NCBI RefSeq assembly: GCF_004770765.1
Contig: NZ_RQFK01000026.1
Location: 868,001 to 932,000, forward strand
DNA length: 64,000 nucleotides
Direction: 5' to 3'
DNA from: Leptospira noumeaensis
GTDB lineage: Bacteria; Spirochaetota; Leptospiria; Leptospirales; Leptospiraceae
Positions 17,678 through 26,358 of the stretch are shown piece after piece (positions within the stretch are counted from its first letter, which is position 1; every line of letters begins with the position of its first letter). Under the pieces are notes generated by a model. It was not told the origin of the DNA. It saw nothing but the letters and a program-made list of their open reading frames with translations, and ran no database searches. Made by a program: the position numbers and the translations under genes.

Positions 17678-18460
17678 ATGGATATAGCTACAGTCATTGG
17701 TTTGGCCCTTGGAGTGGCCTTGATGTTACTTGGGGTGGTTTCGGGTGGTCTTGCATTGACAGACCTTATCGATATACCCTCGATGATGATTACATTTGGT
17801 GGGGCCGCTGCCGCCACGATCATTTCCTTTCCTTGGACCTCTACCATTGGGGTGGGAGCTGTTACCAAAAAAGCCTTCCAAAACCCTCCCTCCGATTTAC
17901 CTGGACTCATTACGACACTCGTTAGTTTTTCTGAAAAAGCACGTCGTGAAGGTTTACTTGCCTTGGAAGATGATATCAATGAACTTCCTGAAGAATTTTT
18001 AAAGAAGGGAATCCAACTCGTAGTGGATGGAACCGATCCCGAACTGGTTCGAAATATTATGGAAACCGAAATTGGGAATACAGCGTCAAGGCATGCTTAT
18101 GGTCGCGCTTGGTGGGATGCTTACGCAGGTTTTGCGCCGGGGTTCGGGATGCTTGGAACCCTTGTGGGTCTTGTGGGGATGTTAAAGAACTTAGGTGGTG
18201 GGGATGCGAGTGCCATTGGACAAGGTATGGCGACGGCTCTAATTACCACATTATACGGATCACTGGCACAGAACTTATTTGCAGCACCGATTGTTAGAAA
18301 ACTAACACGCCGCTCTGAAGATGAACTTGTGATCAAACAAGTTATGGTGGAAGGAACTTTATCCATTCAATCCGGGGACAACCCACGAATTGTAAAAGAG
18401 AAACTGGCGAGTTTCTTAACTCCTGCAGAACGATCTGCGCTCAAAGACGACGGAGATTAA
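17678..18460 (+). CDS. motA: Flagellar motor stator protein MotA
   Basis: The 260-residue inner-membrane protein has two N-terminal helices, DIPSMMITFGGAAAATI, a cytoplasmic loop of about 110 residues with the charged torque region (FSEKARREGLLALEDDI), and two C-terminal helices starting AGFAPGFGMLGTLVGLVGML. With MotB it forms the ion-conducting stator that drives the periplasmic flagella. It is flanked closely by flbD and motB. Full length and secure. Confidence 0.97.
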   Translation: MDIATVIGLALGVALMLLGVVSGGLALTDLIDIPSMMITFGGAAAATIISFPWTSTIGVGAVTKKAFQNPPSDLPGLITTLVSFSEKARREGLLALEDDINELPEEFLKKGIQLVVDGTDPELVRNIMETEIGNTASRHAYGRAWWDAYAGFAPGFGMLGTLVGLVGMLKNLGGGDASAIGQGMATALITTLYGSLAQNLFAAPIVRKLTRRSEDELVIKQVMVEGTLSIQSGDNPRIVKEKLASFLTPAERSALKDDGD

Positions 18461-18469
18461 TTTTTAGTT

Positions 18470-19300
18470 ATGGCTAAAAAAGAAAAATGTCCTGAGTGCA
18501 TCCAAAAAGTTCCCGAGTTCATGGCAACTTACGGAGACATGGTGACACTTCTCCTTTGTTTCTTTATCCTTTTGTATACAACAGGGAAAACAGATGCAAA
18601 GGAGATGCAGATCATTTTATCTGCATTCAAATCTACAACAGGATTTTTCACCGGTGGACAAACACTTTCGAAAGGATCGTTGGAAGAGATGGGTATGCAA
18701 ATTGAATCCCTTCCATCTCAAGTAGTAGGACGTAACCTTTCCAAAGCAAAAAAAGATGCACATGAAGTTTTTAAACCTGAAGTAGAAGCAGGAAAAGTTC
18801 GAATTTCTGAAAATGAAAGAGGACTTGTGATTTCTCTTGTGGGTGCTGATTATTTTTATCCAGGTTCAGCTATCCTAACACCTGCTATCCGTGAAACCTT
18901 AAGAAAAGCCGCGGGCCTTATCAAAGGACTCGAACGATTTGTGCGAGTGGAAGGACATAGTGATGACGATGCAGTCAATCCTGTGAATCGTCCTGGTCGT
19001 GAAGAACGTGAATATATCAATAACTGGGATTTGGCGGGAGCAAGGGCTGTGAACGCTACCGTTTTTATGATCAATTCAGAAGAAATTGAACCAAGTTGGT
19101 TCCAAGCGGTTAGTTTTGGATCCTACAGACCTCTTGTATTGGAAAATGAAGGTACACCGGAAGCAAAAGCTTTCAACCGAAGGGTAGATATCATTATCCT
19201 AACTGAGAAGTCTACCAAACGAGGGCCAGGGGAAAGTAAATATGGACTACCTGACACTCGTTTGCCGAACACTGAAACAAATGTAGAAGGAGAATTTTAA
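18470..19300 (+). CDS. motB: Flagellar motor stator protein MotB
   Basis: The 276-residue protein has a cytoplasmic N-terminus and a single helix. The critical ion-binding Asp is Asp23 in TYGDMVTLLLCFFILLY. The C-terminal OmpA-like peptidoglycan-binding domain (about 115-255) has VEGHSDDDAVNP, NWDLAGARAV and FNRRVDIIIL. It anchors the stator to peptidoglycan. It starts 9 bases after motA and ends 1 base before fliL. Two Cys at positions 7 and 10 before the helix are a small oddity. Confidence 0.97.
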   Translation: MAKKEKCPECIQKVPEFMATYGDMVTLLLCFFILLYTTGKTDAKEMQIILSAFKSTTGFFTGGQTLSKGSLEEMGMQIESLPSQVVGRNLSKAKKDAHEVFKPEVEAGKVRISENERGLVISLVGADYFYPGSAILTPAIRETLRKAAGLIKGLERFVRVEGHSDDDAVNPVNRPGREEREYINNWDLAGARAVNATVFMINSEEIEPSWFQAVSFGSYRPLVLENEGTPEAKAFNRRVDIIILTEKSTKRGPGESKYGLPDTRLPNTETNVEGEF

Positions 19301-19301
19301 C

Positions 19302-19829
19302 ATGGGTGACCGTGAAGTAGATGAAGAAGAAGGTGGGTTAGCCGAAGGTAGTTCCGCCTCTGCAGGGATGTCTCCCATTGTCAAATGGTTATTGTACATT
19401 GCTGCTGCCATTTTCGGGATTATCATTGTAACCGTTATATCAATGTTTGTTGCTCAAAAAACAGCAACAAGTGTGTTTAAACAACAAAAGAATATCTCTC
19501 TGGTGAAAGCTCCCCCTCCTTTGGAAGTTTACACATTTCAAGAAGAATTTAGAGTGAATACTTCTGATGTTGGTGAATCACATTTTGTTAAGTTAAAAAT
19601 GTCTCTTGGGTTTGAATCTGGACAACCTGCTCTTTCTGCGGAACTGGCAGCACGTGTGGCTCAAATGCAAAATATCATTAACTTGGTGATAGCTCGTAAG
19701 ACAAAAGATGATCTAAAATCCATTACGAACCAATTGGATTTACGTGAGGAACTCAAAGCCCACTTAAATCATATTTTGACGAATGGAAAAATCAAAGAGG
19801 TTTACTTTACCGAGTTCTTGGTAAACTAG
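19302..19829 (+). CDS. fliL: Flagellar basal body-associated protein FliL
   Basis: The 175-residue product has an acidic cytoplasmic N-terminus, one membrane helix (about 29-50, LLYIAAAIFGIIIVTVISMF) and a periplasmic stomatin-like domain containing FRVNTSDVGESHFVKLKMSLGF and a C-terminal VYFTEFLVN. FliL surrounds the stator and supports torque. It follows motB in the usual spirochaetal order and lies 4 bases before kdsB. Confidence 0.95.
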   Translation: MGDREVDEEEGGLAEGSSASAGMSPIVKWLLYIAAAIFGIIIVTVISMFVAQKTATSVFKQQKNISLVKAPPPLEVYTFQEEFRVNTSDVGESHFVKLKMSLGFESGQPALSAELAARVAQMQNIINLVIARKTKDDLKSITNQLDLREELKAHLNHILTNGKIKEVYFTEFLVN

Positions 19830-19833
19830 GACT

Positions 19834-20574
19834 ATGTCCGACCAAATCCTCGGTGTGATCCCTGCTCGTTACGCGAGCACGAGACTTCCCGGAAAACCAC
19901 TGGCCCTCATTGGCACAAAACCAATGATCCAGTGGACTTACCACCACGCATCCCTTTCTAAATCTATCCACCGTTTGGTGGTCGCCACAGATGACAAACG
20001 AATCCATGATGTTGTTTTAGGATTTGGAGGTGAGTCTGTTCTCACAAGTCCTGACCATTCCACAGGAACTGATCGTATCATCGAAGTCGCAGAAAAATTT
20101 CCTAACTACGGAATCATTCTCAACATCCAAGGCGACGAACCAGGGATGGAACCCAACCTCATGGATGGGGTTTTGGATTTAAAAACCAAAAATAGAAATT
20201 GGGAAATGACTACGGCGGCGGTTCCCTTTACCGCATCTGAAGACCCGAAAGACCCTAACAAAGTAAAGGTGGTCTTTGACAGAACTGGACGTGCTAATTA
20301 CTTTTCTCGTTCACCTATCCCCGCTTCCTTTAAGGGAGAGGCAACTTACCATCGGCATTTAGGAATTTATGCCTATGAAAGAGAATTCTTAATGAAATAC
20401 AACCATTTGCCGGCTTCCGATTGGGAAACGGTAGAGTCATTGGAACAACTTCGTGCTTTGCAGAATGGATCAACGATCGGGGTTTATCTTTCGGATAAGG
20501 CCAACTTGGGTGTGGATTCCCCTGCCGATTTAGAAGTGGTGATTCGCGATTTTAAAGAGAAGGGTTTGATTTAG
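19834..20574 (+). CDS. kdsB: 3-deoxy-manno-octulosonate cytidylyltransferase
   Basis: The 246-residue enzyme activates KDO as CMP-KDO for LPS inner-core synthesis. Motifs are GVIPARYASTRLPGKPLA (CTP loop), VVATDD, NIQGDEPGMEP (metal-binding Asp) and RHLGIYAYEREFL. Length is normal. It closely follows fliL and may be expressed from the flagellar transcript. It marks the end of the core block; the next 4 kb are A+T-rich accessory DNA. Confidence 0.95.
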   Translation: MSDQILGVIPARYASTRLPGKPLALIGTKPMIQWTYHHASLSKSIHRLVVATDDKRIHDVVLGFGGESVLTSPDHSTGTDRIIEVAEKFPNYGIILNIQGDEPGMEPNLMDGVLDLKTKNRNWEMTTAAVPFTASEDPKDPNKVKVVFDRTGRANYFSRSPIPASFKGEATYHRHLGIYAYEREFLMKYNHLPASDWETVESLEQLRALQNGSTIGVYLSDKANLGVDSPADLEVVIRDFKEKGLI

Positions 20575-20641
20575 AGTCAATATTGGCAGAGGATTATTTG
20601 GGATAACTAGTTACTGTTATGTGATATTTAGTAAATAGTTT

Positions 20642-21589
20642 ATGATAATGACATTAACATTAATTCTAATAATTCTATTGATTACTTTTTTCTTAAACCA
20701 TGTTTATCGATTTTCTCATTTTACAGACAAAATAGGAAATACTAAAAAACCTGAGGATTATTCAATACTTGATTTATTAAAAGTATTTTTAATAGGAATA
20801 AGAATAAGAATACCAAAACCCATAGGTCACATTTGTATTAATAACAATTATATTTCGCAGTTCTTAGAATTTAGAAATATAAAACTTAATTACTGGCTAT
20901 CTAAAAATACTGAGTCAACTACTATTGTTATCTTATTTCATGGATATGCAGTTTCAAAAACGCAATTATTCGATGAATCAGAATTCTTTATTTCGAATGG
21001 ATATTCTACAGTATTAGTAGATTTTCGTGGAAGTGGTCAATCTTCGGAATCTTATACAGGAATGGGAACTTATGAATCAGAAGACGTATTTCAAATTTTT
21101 AATTTTTTTAAACACAAATATAAGAACAAAAAAATAATTCTATTTGGTCATTCATTAGGTAGTGTTGCGATTCTTCGGGCAATTTATAAATACAAAATTG
21201 ATCCTAAAGCCATAATTCTTCAGGCTCCGTTTGATTCTTTTCTTAATACAACCAGAAATAGATTCAGAATTCTAAAAATTCCCTCCTTTCCTTTTGCTGA
21301 ATTTTTGGTTTTATTTGGGAGTGTTACTCTATTTACAAATCTTTTTGCATTCAATCCATACAAATATGCAAAAGATTTAAATATTCCAGTTTTATATTTA
21401 ATAGGTGAAAAAGATAACAGGGTATTTCTTGAAGATATTCAAAGAATTGTATATAATACAAAATCGTATAAATCTTTAGCAATTATTTCAAAGGTATCTC
21501 ATGATTACCTTTACGCTTCTAATCAACAAGATTGGAAGAAATATATTATGGAATTTCTGACTTATATAAATAAAATGAAAAACATATAG
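20642..21589 (+). CDS. Alpha/beta hydrolase, membrane anchored
   Basis: The 315-residue protein has an N-terminal membrane anchor (about 2-20) and an alpha/beta hydrolase domain: VILFHGYAVSK (oxyanion region), VLVDFRGSGQSS, the nucleophile elbow GHSLGS, and a late His in SHDYLYASN; the acid is probably the Asp in EKDNRVF. It belongs to the BAAT/YfhR-like or S9-like group; the substrate is unknown. Codon usage is far more A+T-rich than kdsB and kefC. The first ATG is used; a second lies two codons in. GTTATGTG (20616-20623) and GTTATGCG (21595-21602) sit just outside the gene and match the cassette cores at 35-40 kb, hinting at acquisition. Confidence 0.85.
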   Translation: MIMTLTLILIILLITFFLNHVYRFSHFTDKIGNTKKPEDYSILDLLKVFLIGIRIRIPKPIGHICINNNYISQFLEFRNIKLNYWLSKNTESTTIVILFHGYAVSKTQLFDESEFFISNGYSTVLVDFRGSGQSSESYTGMGTYESEDVFQIFNFFKHKYKNKKIILFGHSLGSVAILRAIYKYKIDPKAIILQAPFDSFLNTTRNRFRILKIPSFPFAEFLVLFGSVTLFTNLFAFNPYKYAKDLNIPVLYLIGEKDNRVFLEDIQRIVYNTKSYKSLAIISKVSHDYLYASNQQDWKKYIMEFLTYINKMKNI

Positions 21590-21621
21590 CTATTGTTATG
21601 CGTTTTTGAAAGTTTAACCAA

Positions 21622-22017
21622 TTAAATCCAATTTTCTAGTTTTAAATTTGGAACTCTTGTAAATTCTTTTGTATTGTTTGAAACTAGGATTAAATTTCTA
21701 GAAATAGCTTGTGCTGCAATCTGTATGTCATAAGGCCCGATAATTTTGCCATTTTTTTCTAAAGCAGATCTTATGTAACCGTATACTTCAGCATCTGAAT
21801 CAGTAAATGGAATGATATCAAAGGCAGATAAGAATTTAATTAGTGTCATTCTATTTCTTTCAGGAAATTGACTTTTAACTGCGCCATATTCTAATTCAGC
21901 AACAGTAATAGATGAAATTTTTATTTGATATGGTTGAATGGATTGAACTTTTTGAACTACGGATTTCGGATTATTTTTAATAAAGTAGATACAAATATTT
22001 GTATCAATTAAATACAT
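21622..22017 (-). CDS. vapC: VapC-family PIN-domain toxin
   Basis: The 131-residue PIN-domain ribonuclease has the acidic residues in place: YLIDTNICIY (Asp5), AELEYG (Glu), and PYDIQIAA plus VSNNTKEFTRV at the C-terminus. In the last motif the usual second Asp is Asn or Thr, which fits many active VapCs. VapC toxins cleave initiator tRNA or rRNA when free of VapB. Its ATG overlaps the vapB stop by one base, so the pair is translated together. The cluster lies in the accessory island between kdsB and kefC. Confidence 0.92.
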   Translation of the reverse strand: MYLIDTNICIYFIKNNPKSVVQKVQSIQPYQIKISSITVAELEYGAVKSQFPERNRMTLIKFLSAFDIIPFTDSDAEVYGYIRSALEKNGKIIGPYDIQIAAQAISRNLILVSNNTKEFTRVPNLKLENWI

Positions 22018-22250
22018 TAAAATGTATCTCGAATTTGACTTTCTGGTTGAGATCTGCCATCTGAAAAAAAGTCTTCCGAAAATTCATGGAGGCTCTCCTC
22101 AAAAGCTTTCCAAGGGTCAGATTTAGGAAATAAGAAAAGAGTATTCCCGACTTTTTGAATATATAATTCTTTTTCCGATACTTGAAATTCTTTTGGAATC
22201 CGCACAGCCTGACTATTACCACTAATAAAAACTTTTGATGCATGAGTCAT
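22017..22250 (-). CDS. vapB: VapB-family antitoxin
   Basis: The 77-residue antitoxin has an N-terminal AbrB/SpoVT-type DNA-binding domain with KVFISGNSQAVRIPKEF and an acidic C-terminal tail (WKAFEESLHEFSEDFF) of the kind that wraps VapC. It should block VapC and repress its own promoter. The ATG at 22250 aligns with VapB N-termini but has no ribosome site. A perfect inverted repeat starts one base upstream, and the best promoter would start transcription at the ATG itself, so the message may be leaderless. Confidence 0.92.
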   Translation of the reverse strand: MTHASKVFISGNSQAVRIPKEFQVSEKELYIQKVGNTLFLFPKSDPWKAFEESLHEFSEDFFSDGRSQPESQIRDTF

Positions 22251-22251
22251 A

Positions 22252-22284
22252 TGTATATACTAGTGTATATACAAAGAAGGTCAA
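22252..22284 (-). promoter_or_regulatory. vapBC promoter with palindromic operator
   Basis: A perfect inverted repeat TGTATATAC-TAGT-GTATATACA spans 22252-22273. On the minus strand TTGACC (22284-22279) could be the -35 and TAGTAT (22262-22257) the -10, with 16 bases between; the operator covers the -10. Six bases separate the -10 from the vapB ATG, so transcription would begin at or next to it. VapB/VapC autorepression through such repeats is well known for the family; the exact promoter elements are inference. Confidence 0.65.
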
Positions 22285-22381
22285 GTTATAATTTGATATA
22301 GAATAAACTTCCATATGCATAAGTAAGACAAGTGCCTATCTATCGCAGCGAGATGATATTATTAAATAGTGTAGCTAATAT

Positions 22382-23410
22382 TTAAAGATTTTCGAAATAA
22401 TTTAAATGATCATCAATCAATCGTAATCCAAATTTCATTATTGTTCCTTCTTCTTGCGACATCTTGAAAGTGAAATTGCAAATCTTTGCTATTCCTTTAT
22501 ATTTGTGAGTTTCCTCATCGATATTATAATAGATTATGTCTCCAGGCTTTGTTGAAATCTCTTCACCTGTTGGTTGAATTGAACAAGTTAAGACTTTTCC
22601 GATATTTGTAGAGTGGTGATTATGAATCTTAGTAATATTATTGTTTCCTATCTGAGGTAAATTATTTTGATAAGTAGCTTGAAATATTAATTGTGAAATT
22701 ATCCTCATAGTTGAGCGCAAGTTTATAATTGCAAAGATTAATTTTGCGACAGTTTTATCTGAGAATGCTAAATCCATAAGATTTTGAGTAATTTGAAGAT
22801 CAAATATTTCTCGATTTGTAGAGGTAATAGAGGCTCTATGAATATCATTTTCAATTTTCAGGACTGCTTGAGGTAATGATGAAGAAATCTGTTCAATTTC
22901 TTTTTTAAATTTTTGAGATAAATCTTTTAACAATAAACAAGTGGGGTGGCTTTCTAACTCAACCCTAATATTTTTAATCGTTTGGTCGCTTAATGAAATT
23001 ATCTCAGAATTAGTAATTAAGCTAGGTTTTGCATAATGATAGTATGGATTTGATATATTTTTTATAATATTTCCATATGGGCTTAATAATTCAGTAAAAT
23101 ACTCTAATATATAAATAGTTGTTCTATACCATGACTCAATAATTTTTAAATCATGATTAGATAATTTATTCATTACTATTCCAGTTTCATTTAATGAAAC
23201 GCTGCCAGCATTTTCATTTAGAATCAAAAGACCAAGAAATTGAATGTTTTCCTGATGAGCAAAATACCATAGCTGTGAGTGATCAATGTCTACTTGATTT
23301 TCTGCAGTTTTTGAAATACGCATTTTTGTTATTAGCTCATAGATCTCCTGCCTCTTTTCGTGTTTTATAATTTCTGTAGTTAGTTTAAATACGCTTTCTT
23401 GAATGCTCAT
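22382..23410 (-). CDS. Unknown protein coupled to YaaC-like gene
   Basis: The 342-residue product matches no family I recognise. It is mostly helical for about 260 residues, with a Leu/Ile-rich stretch LIFAIINLRSTMRIISQLIF (about 230-249), then a beta-rich C-terminal part (about 265-342) with VLTCSIQPTGEEISTKPGDIIYYN. No signal peptide. Its ATG overlaps the stop of the YaaC-like gene (ATGA, 4 bases), so the two form a coupled pair. Base composition is as A+T-rich as the rest of the island. The link with a YaaC-like protein next to a toxin-antitoxin pair suggests an accessory, possibly defence-related module, but nothing in the sequence proves this. Confidence 0.75.
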   Translation of the reverse strand: MSIQESVFKLTTEIIKHEKRQEIYELITKMRISKTAENQVDIDHSQLWYFAHQENIQFLGLLILNENAGSVSLNETGIVMNKLSNHDLKIIESWYRTTIYILEYFTELLSPYGNIIKNISNPYYHYAKPSLITNSEIISLSDQTIKNIRVELESHPTCLLLKDLSQKFKKEIEQISSSLPQAVLKIENDIHRASITSTNREIFDLQITQNLMDLAFSDKTVAKLIFAIINLRSTMRIISQLIFQATYQNNLPQIGNNNITKIHNHHSTNIGKVLTCSIQPTGEEISTKPGDIIYYNIDEETHKYKGIAKICNFTFKMSQEEGTIMKFGLRLIDDHLNYFENL

Positions 23411-24464
23411 TCTCGATTTTCCTCAAGGTATTCTTTTATTAATTCTTTAACATCTAACTCTCTTAAGGAATGTTGAAAATCCCTAATTCCTTGTCTACTA
23501 TTCGTAAATTGATGATTTGTTGAATGAATCTTATTTAGTGCATAATTTGGTATTAAACGTTGGCAAAGATCAGTGAAATTTTCGAATACAAGCTTCTCTC
23601 CTGTTGAGTCAGTTCGATTAAAATTTGACCAAATTTCTGGATTATATCTTGTAAGGAATCCAAGAGCATACAAGGACGAGAGGAATAAGATAGGAAGCGG
23701 CATTTGATGAAGTGAATTATTTTTCGAATATGCTACTTGAAGGTATTTTTGACCAGTGTATGAGTAAACGCCAATATCAATAGAATTTAGTTTTGGGCGA
23801 AGAATGATTCTTTTTTTGTCCATCGATTGTTGCGGGCTAAGATATGATTTTTGAAAATTGATAATATTTTTTGGAAATTGATCTGAATATTGAACTCTTG
23901 CTAAAGCCTCTATCGGAAATGTTTCAAATATATCATCTCTTTTCTTTGTAATTGTAATGGGAATTAAATTGCTTTGTTTTTCTTTGTAACATTCTAAAAA
24001 AATTTCATACAATTCTGGAATGGATTTAAGGAAATCGATTAAACTCCAATCCCCTGCCATATTCTGGCATTCAAATAACTTTGTATAAATATTTATTGCT
24101 CCAGTCTCACTATTTAGAATTTTGACAATGATATCTCCTATGTAATTTAATCTTTCTGGTTTGAGTAACTTCATTCCATGTGAATTAATGCTAGGTAGTT
24201 TGCCGTTAACTAATATATATATGTCGCATAATAGAGATTAGTGGTTCCGTAATATAATAAGAGTGGCGAAATCTGTAGGGAAGAATTTGCTGCTGCGCTG
24301 AAGTATTCTCTAGATTGTGCTATTGAGCCTGATATTGAATCTGCAAGAGAAATATCGTATATTAGATTGTTTTTTTCAAAATGAGAAATGATATTGCTTG
24401 AATATTGAAATCTGTCTAGCATCTGCCAGATTTTTTCTCGTGGATTTTCGGTAAAAATTTCCAT
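23407..24464 (-). pseudogene. YaaC-like protein gene, frameshifted at a TA repeat
   Basis: Two frames make one gene. The first (24464-24210, 84 codons) has W13, SISGSIAQSREYF and SPLLLYYGTTNLYYATYIY before a TAG. The second (through 23407) carries on with NGKLPSINSHGMKLLKP, SIPELYEIFLECY and the late LYALGFLTRYNPEIWS. These are the successive landmarks of the YaaC family (unknown function). Removing one TA unit from the ATATATATAT tract at 24213-24222 joins them as YATYILVNGKLP. So the break is a 2-base expansion in a dinucleotide repeat: either phase variation, recent inactivation or a sequencing error. It overlaps the unknown gene downstream by 4 bases. An ATG at 24174 would give a 255-residue C-terminal fragment. 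Confidence 0.8.
24213..24222. repeat. (AT)5 dinucleotide tract at the YaaC-like frameshift
   Basis: Five AT units lie exactly at the point where the YaaC-like reading frame shifts. Loss of one unit restores a single frame of about 352 codons. Short dinucleotide tracts are classic slipped-strand sites. Confidence 0.75.
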
Positions 24465-24514
24465 ACTTATATTTGTTTAATTTAGGAATATCGGCTAACA
24501 GCATAGAATCGAGC

Positions 24515-24533
24515 CTCTGTTTTTTTAACAGAG
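24515..24533 (-). terminator. Possible hairpin downstream of kefC-like gene
   Basis: CTCTGTT (24515-24521) pairs perfectly with AACAGAG (24527-24533) around a T5 loop, 39 bases after the antiporter stop on the minus strand. No T tract follows on that strand, so termination is only possible, not shown. Confidence 0.35.
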
Positions 24534-24571
24534 ACCATTTAATTCTAATCCATTTGTAACGGAAAAAAATA

Positions 24572-26281
24572 CTACACTTCTCTTTCGTTATTTCTCATCC
24601 CTCGAGAGATATATTCATACAAAAACTCTCCGGTAATCACACCGGGGATGATGACTTTTTGAGCTCCATCAGCAACTAACTTTTTAGCTTCGCCAGGTTC
24701 ATCACTAGTGAGAATGATTTTAGCGTTCGGTGCGAGTTTGCTAAGAGTAGAAAGCAAACGGTTGTTATTGGTTCCTTTTAAAAAGGAATCAGAAATAGTA
24801 CAAATCACCATCGAAGCATCGTGGAGGCCAATATGGGATAAAGAATCGGGATGGGCAAGATCAGCATAAGCCCATTGGAATCCTTTGTTTGTGAGTTCGT
24901 CCTTAAAAGCAGGATTGTAGTCAGCAATGATGATCCGTTTGATGAGGGACGGAGATAAGTCTTCTAAGTATTCCACAAAGGCACGGGCAATGCGGAAATA
25001 ACCAAGGACAATAATATCTCGTACCATTCCATCACCATGGCCGCCATGCCCACCGTGACCTGATTTATCATCCTTTCCAGAATCTTCCGTTTGATCAGAA
25101 ATTCCTACACGAGCGAGTAATCTTTCAAAGGTCGCAGCGATATTATGGTTATACATAATGATGTATGTGGAGAGAACTGATGCAATGATGGTCGAAGTTA
25201 AAATCACCGCTTGTAGTTTTGGGGTGATGTGTTCGAACCCAGCACCTAACGCTAAGATCACGAGAGAGAACTCTGAAATTTGTGCTAGGTTGAGTGCAGT
25301 TAAAAAACCATTCCGAACCCCTTTGTTGAGTTTGATGATGACGGGAGCAATAGTAATCATCCTTACAAATAACATAAGAGTGATGATGGCTGCAGATAGG
25401 CCGATGACTTCCAAACTAGGAAGAGGTACTTTTAGTCCTAGAGCCACAAAGAATAGAGTCACAAAAAAGTCTCGGATACCAATCAGTTTGGATATGACAT
25501 CAGCACCATAAGGGAAAGCGGCAATACTCATACCGGCAACAAGAGCACCCATTTCTTTTGATAGTCCCACTTTACCTGCGATCCCACAAACAAAGAAACA
25601 CCACATAATTGATGTTAAAAGAATGAGTTCTGGGCTACTCGCGCATGCTTTGTACAACTTTGCCAAAACATAACGACTGACACTAAAACTAAAAGCGATC
25701 AGTAAAACGATGATTCCAACAGAAGTGAGGATTTTTAAGATTTCAGGATTGTTTAAGTTAGGTTGTACCCCCATAAACAAAATGGCCCAGATGTCTTGGA
25801 AAACCAAAACCCCTACGGTTAGTTTTCCTGAGAGGGTGTTGATTTCAACTTTGTCCTGTAGTAACTTAACAACGATTAGTGTAGAACTAAGGGAGAGTGC
25901 GACAGCAATATAGAGGAGATCAAATTTTTCAGAACCAATGGGCAGCCCGAAAAAAGGAAACACGGAATATACGAAGGCAACGGAAAGTGTAAACTGAAGG
26001 ATTCCCAGAGTGAACATAGCCTTACCCATTTTTGCGAGTTCAGCCAAATTGATTTCTAATCCGATGATGAAAAGTAGTAGGATGAGTCCAATTTCCGAAA
26101 TGAGTTCGATACTGGCTTCATTGGTGACAAGTTCGAAACCCATTTCTTTGCCAAGCATAGCCCCACCGATAATATAACCTAAAATTAACGGTTGTTTGAG
26201 GACTCTGGCAATGTGACTTAAGACTGTAGCGAAAATAATACTAAGACCGATGTCTTGTAATAGCGACTCTTCCCCGTGCAT
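24572..26281 (-). CDS. KefC/KefB-type monovalent cation:proton antiporter
   Basis: The 569-residue protein has about twelve membrane helices (about 10-390, CPA2 family) with LGYIIGGAMLG, LLLFIIGLEINLAELAKMG and GLSKEMGALVAGMSIA. A His/Gly-rich linker follows (SGHGGHGGHGDG, about 410-421), then a TrkA-N-like domain (about 424-560) with ADYNPAF and ADLAHPDSL. The nucleotide loop reads VLGYFRIARAF instead of GxGxxG, so NAD(H) binding may be weak or absent. It should exchange potassium or sodium for protons across the inner membrane. It lies 77 bases after the TolC gene of the exporter operon; whether they share a transcript is unclear. Confidence 0.92.
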   Translation of the reverse strand: MHGEESLLQDIGLSIIFATVLSHIARVLKQPLILGYIIGGAMLGKEMGFELVTNEASIELISEIGLILLLFIIGLEINLAELAKMGKAMFTLGILQFTLSVAFVYSVFPFFGLPIGSEKFDLLYIAVALSLSSTLIVVKLLQDKVEINTLSGKLTVGVLVFQDIWAILFMGVQPNLNNPEILKILTSVGIIVLLIAFSFSVSRYVLAKLYKACASSPELILLTSIMWCFFVCGIAGKVGLSKEMGALVAGMSIAAFPYGADVISKLIGIRDFFVTLFFVALGLKVPLPSLEVIGLSAAIITLMLFVRMITIAPVIIKLNKGVRNGFLTALNLAQISEFSLVILALGAGFEHITPKLQAVILTSTIIASVLSTYIIMYNHNIAATFERLLARVGISDQTEDSGKDDKSGHGGHGGHGDGMVRDIIVLGYFRIARAFVEYLEDLSPSLIKRIIIADYNPAFKDELTNKGFQWAYADLAHPDSLSHIGLHDASMVICTISDSFLKGTNNNRLLSTLSKLAPNAKIILTSDEPGEAKKLVADGAQKVIIPGVITGEFLYEYISRGMRNNEREV

Positions 26282-26358
26282 AGAAACCTTCTTTAGGAAG
26301 AAGTTTAGAAATTCATTGAGTAGTGAAAGTCGTTTTTTTTTCCGAACTATAAATCAGC

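Noticed and set aside
20616..24464. Whole accessory island as a single integrative element
   Set aside because: No integrase, tRNA target or flanking direct repeats found; the units differ in strand and look independently acquired.
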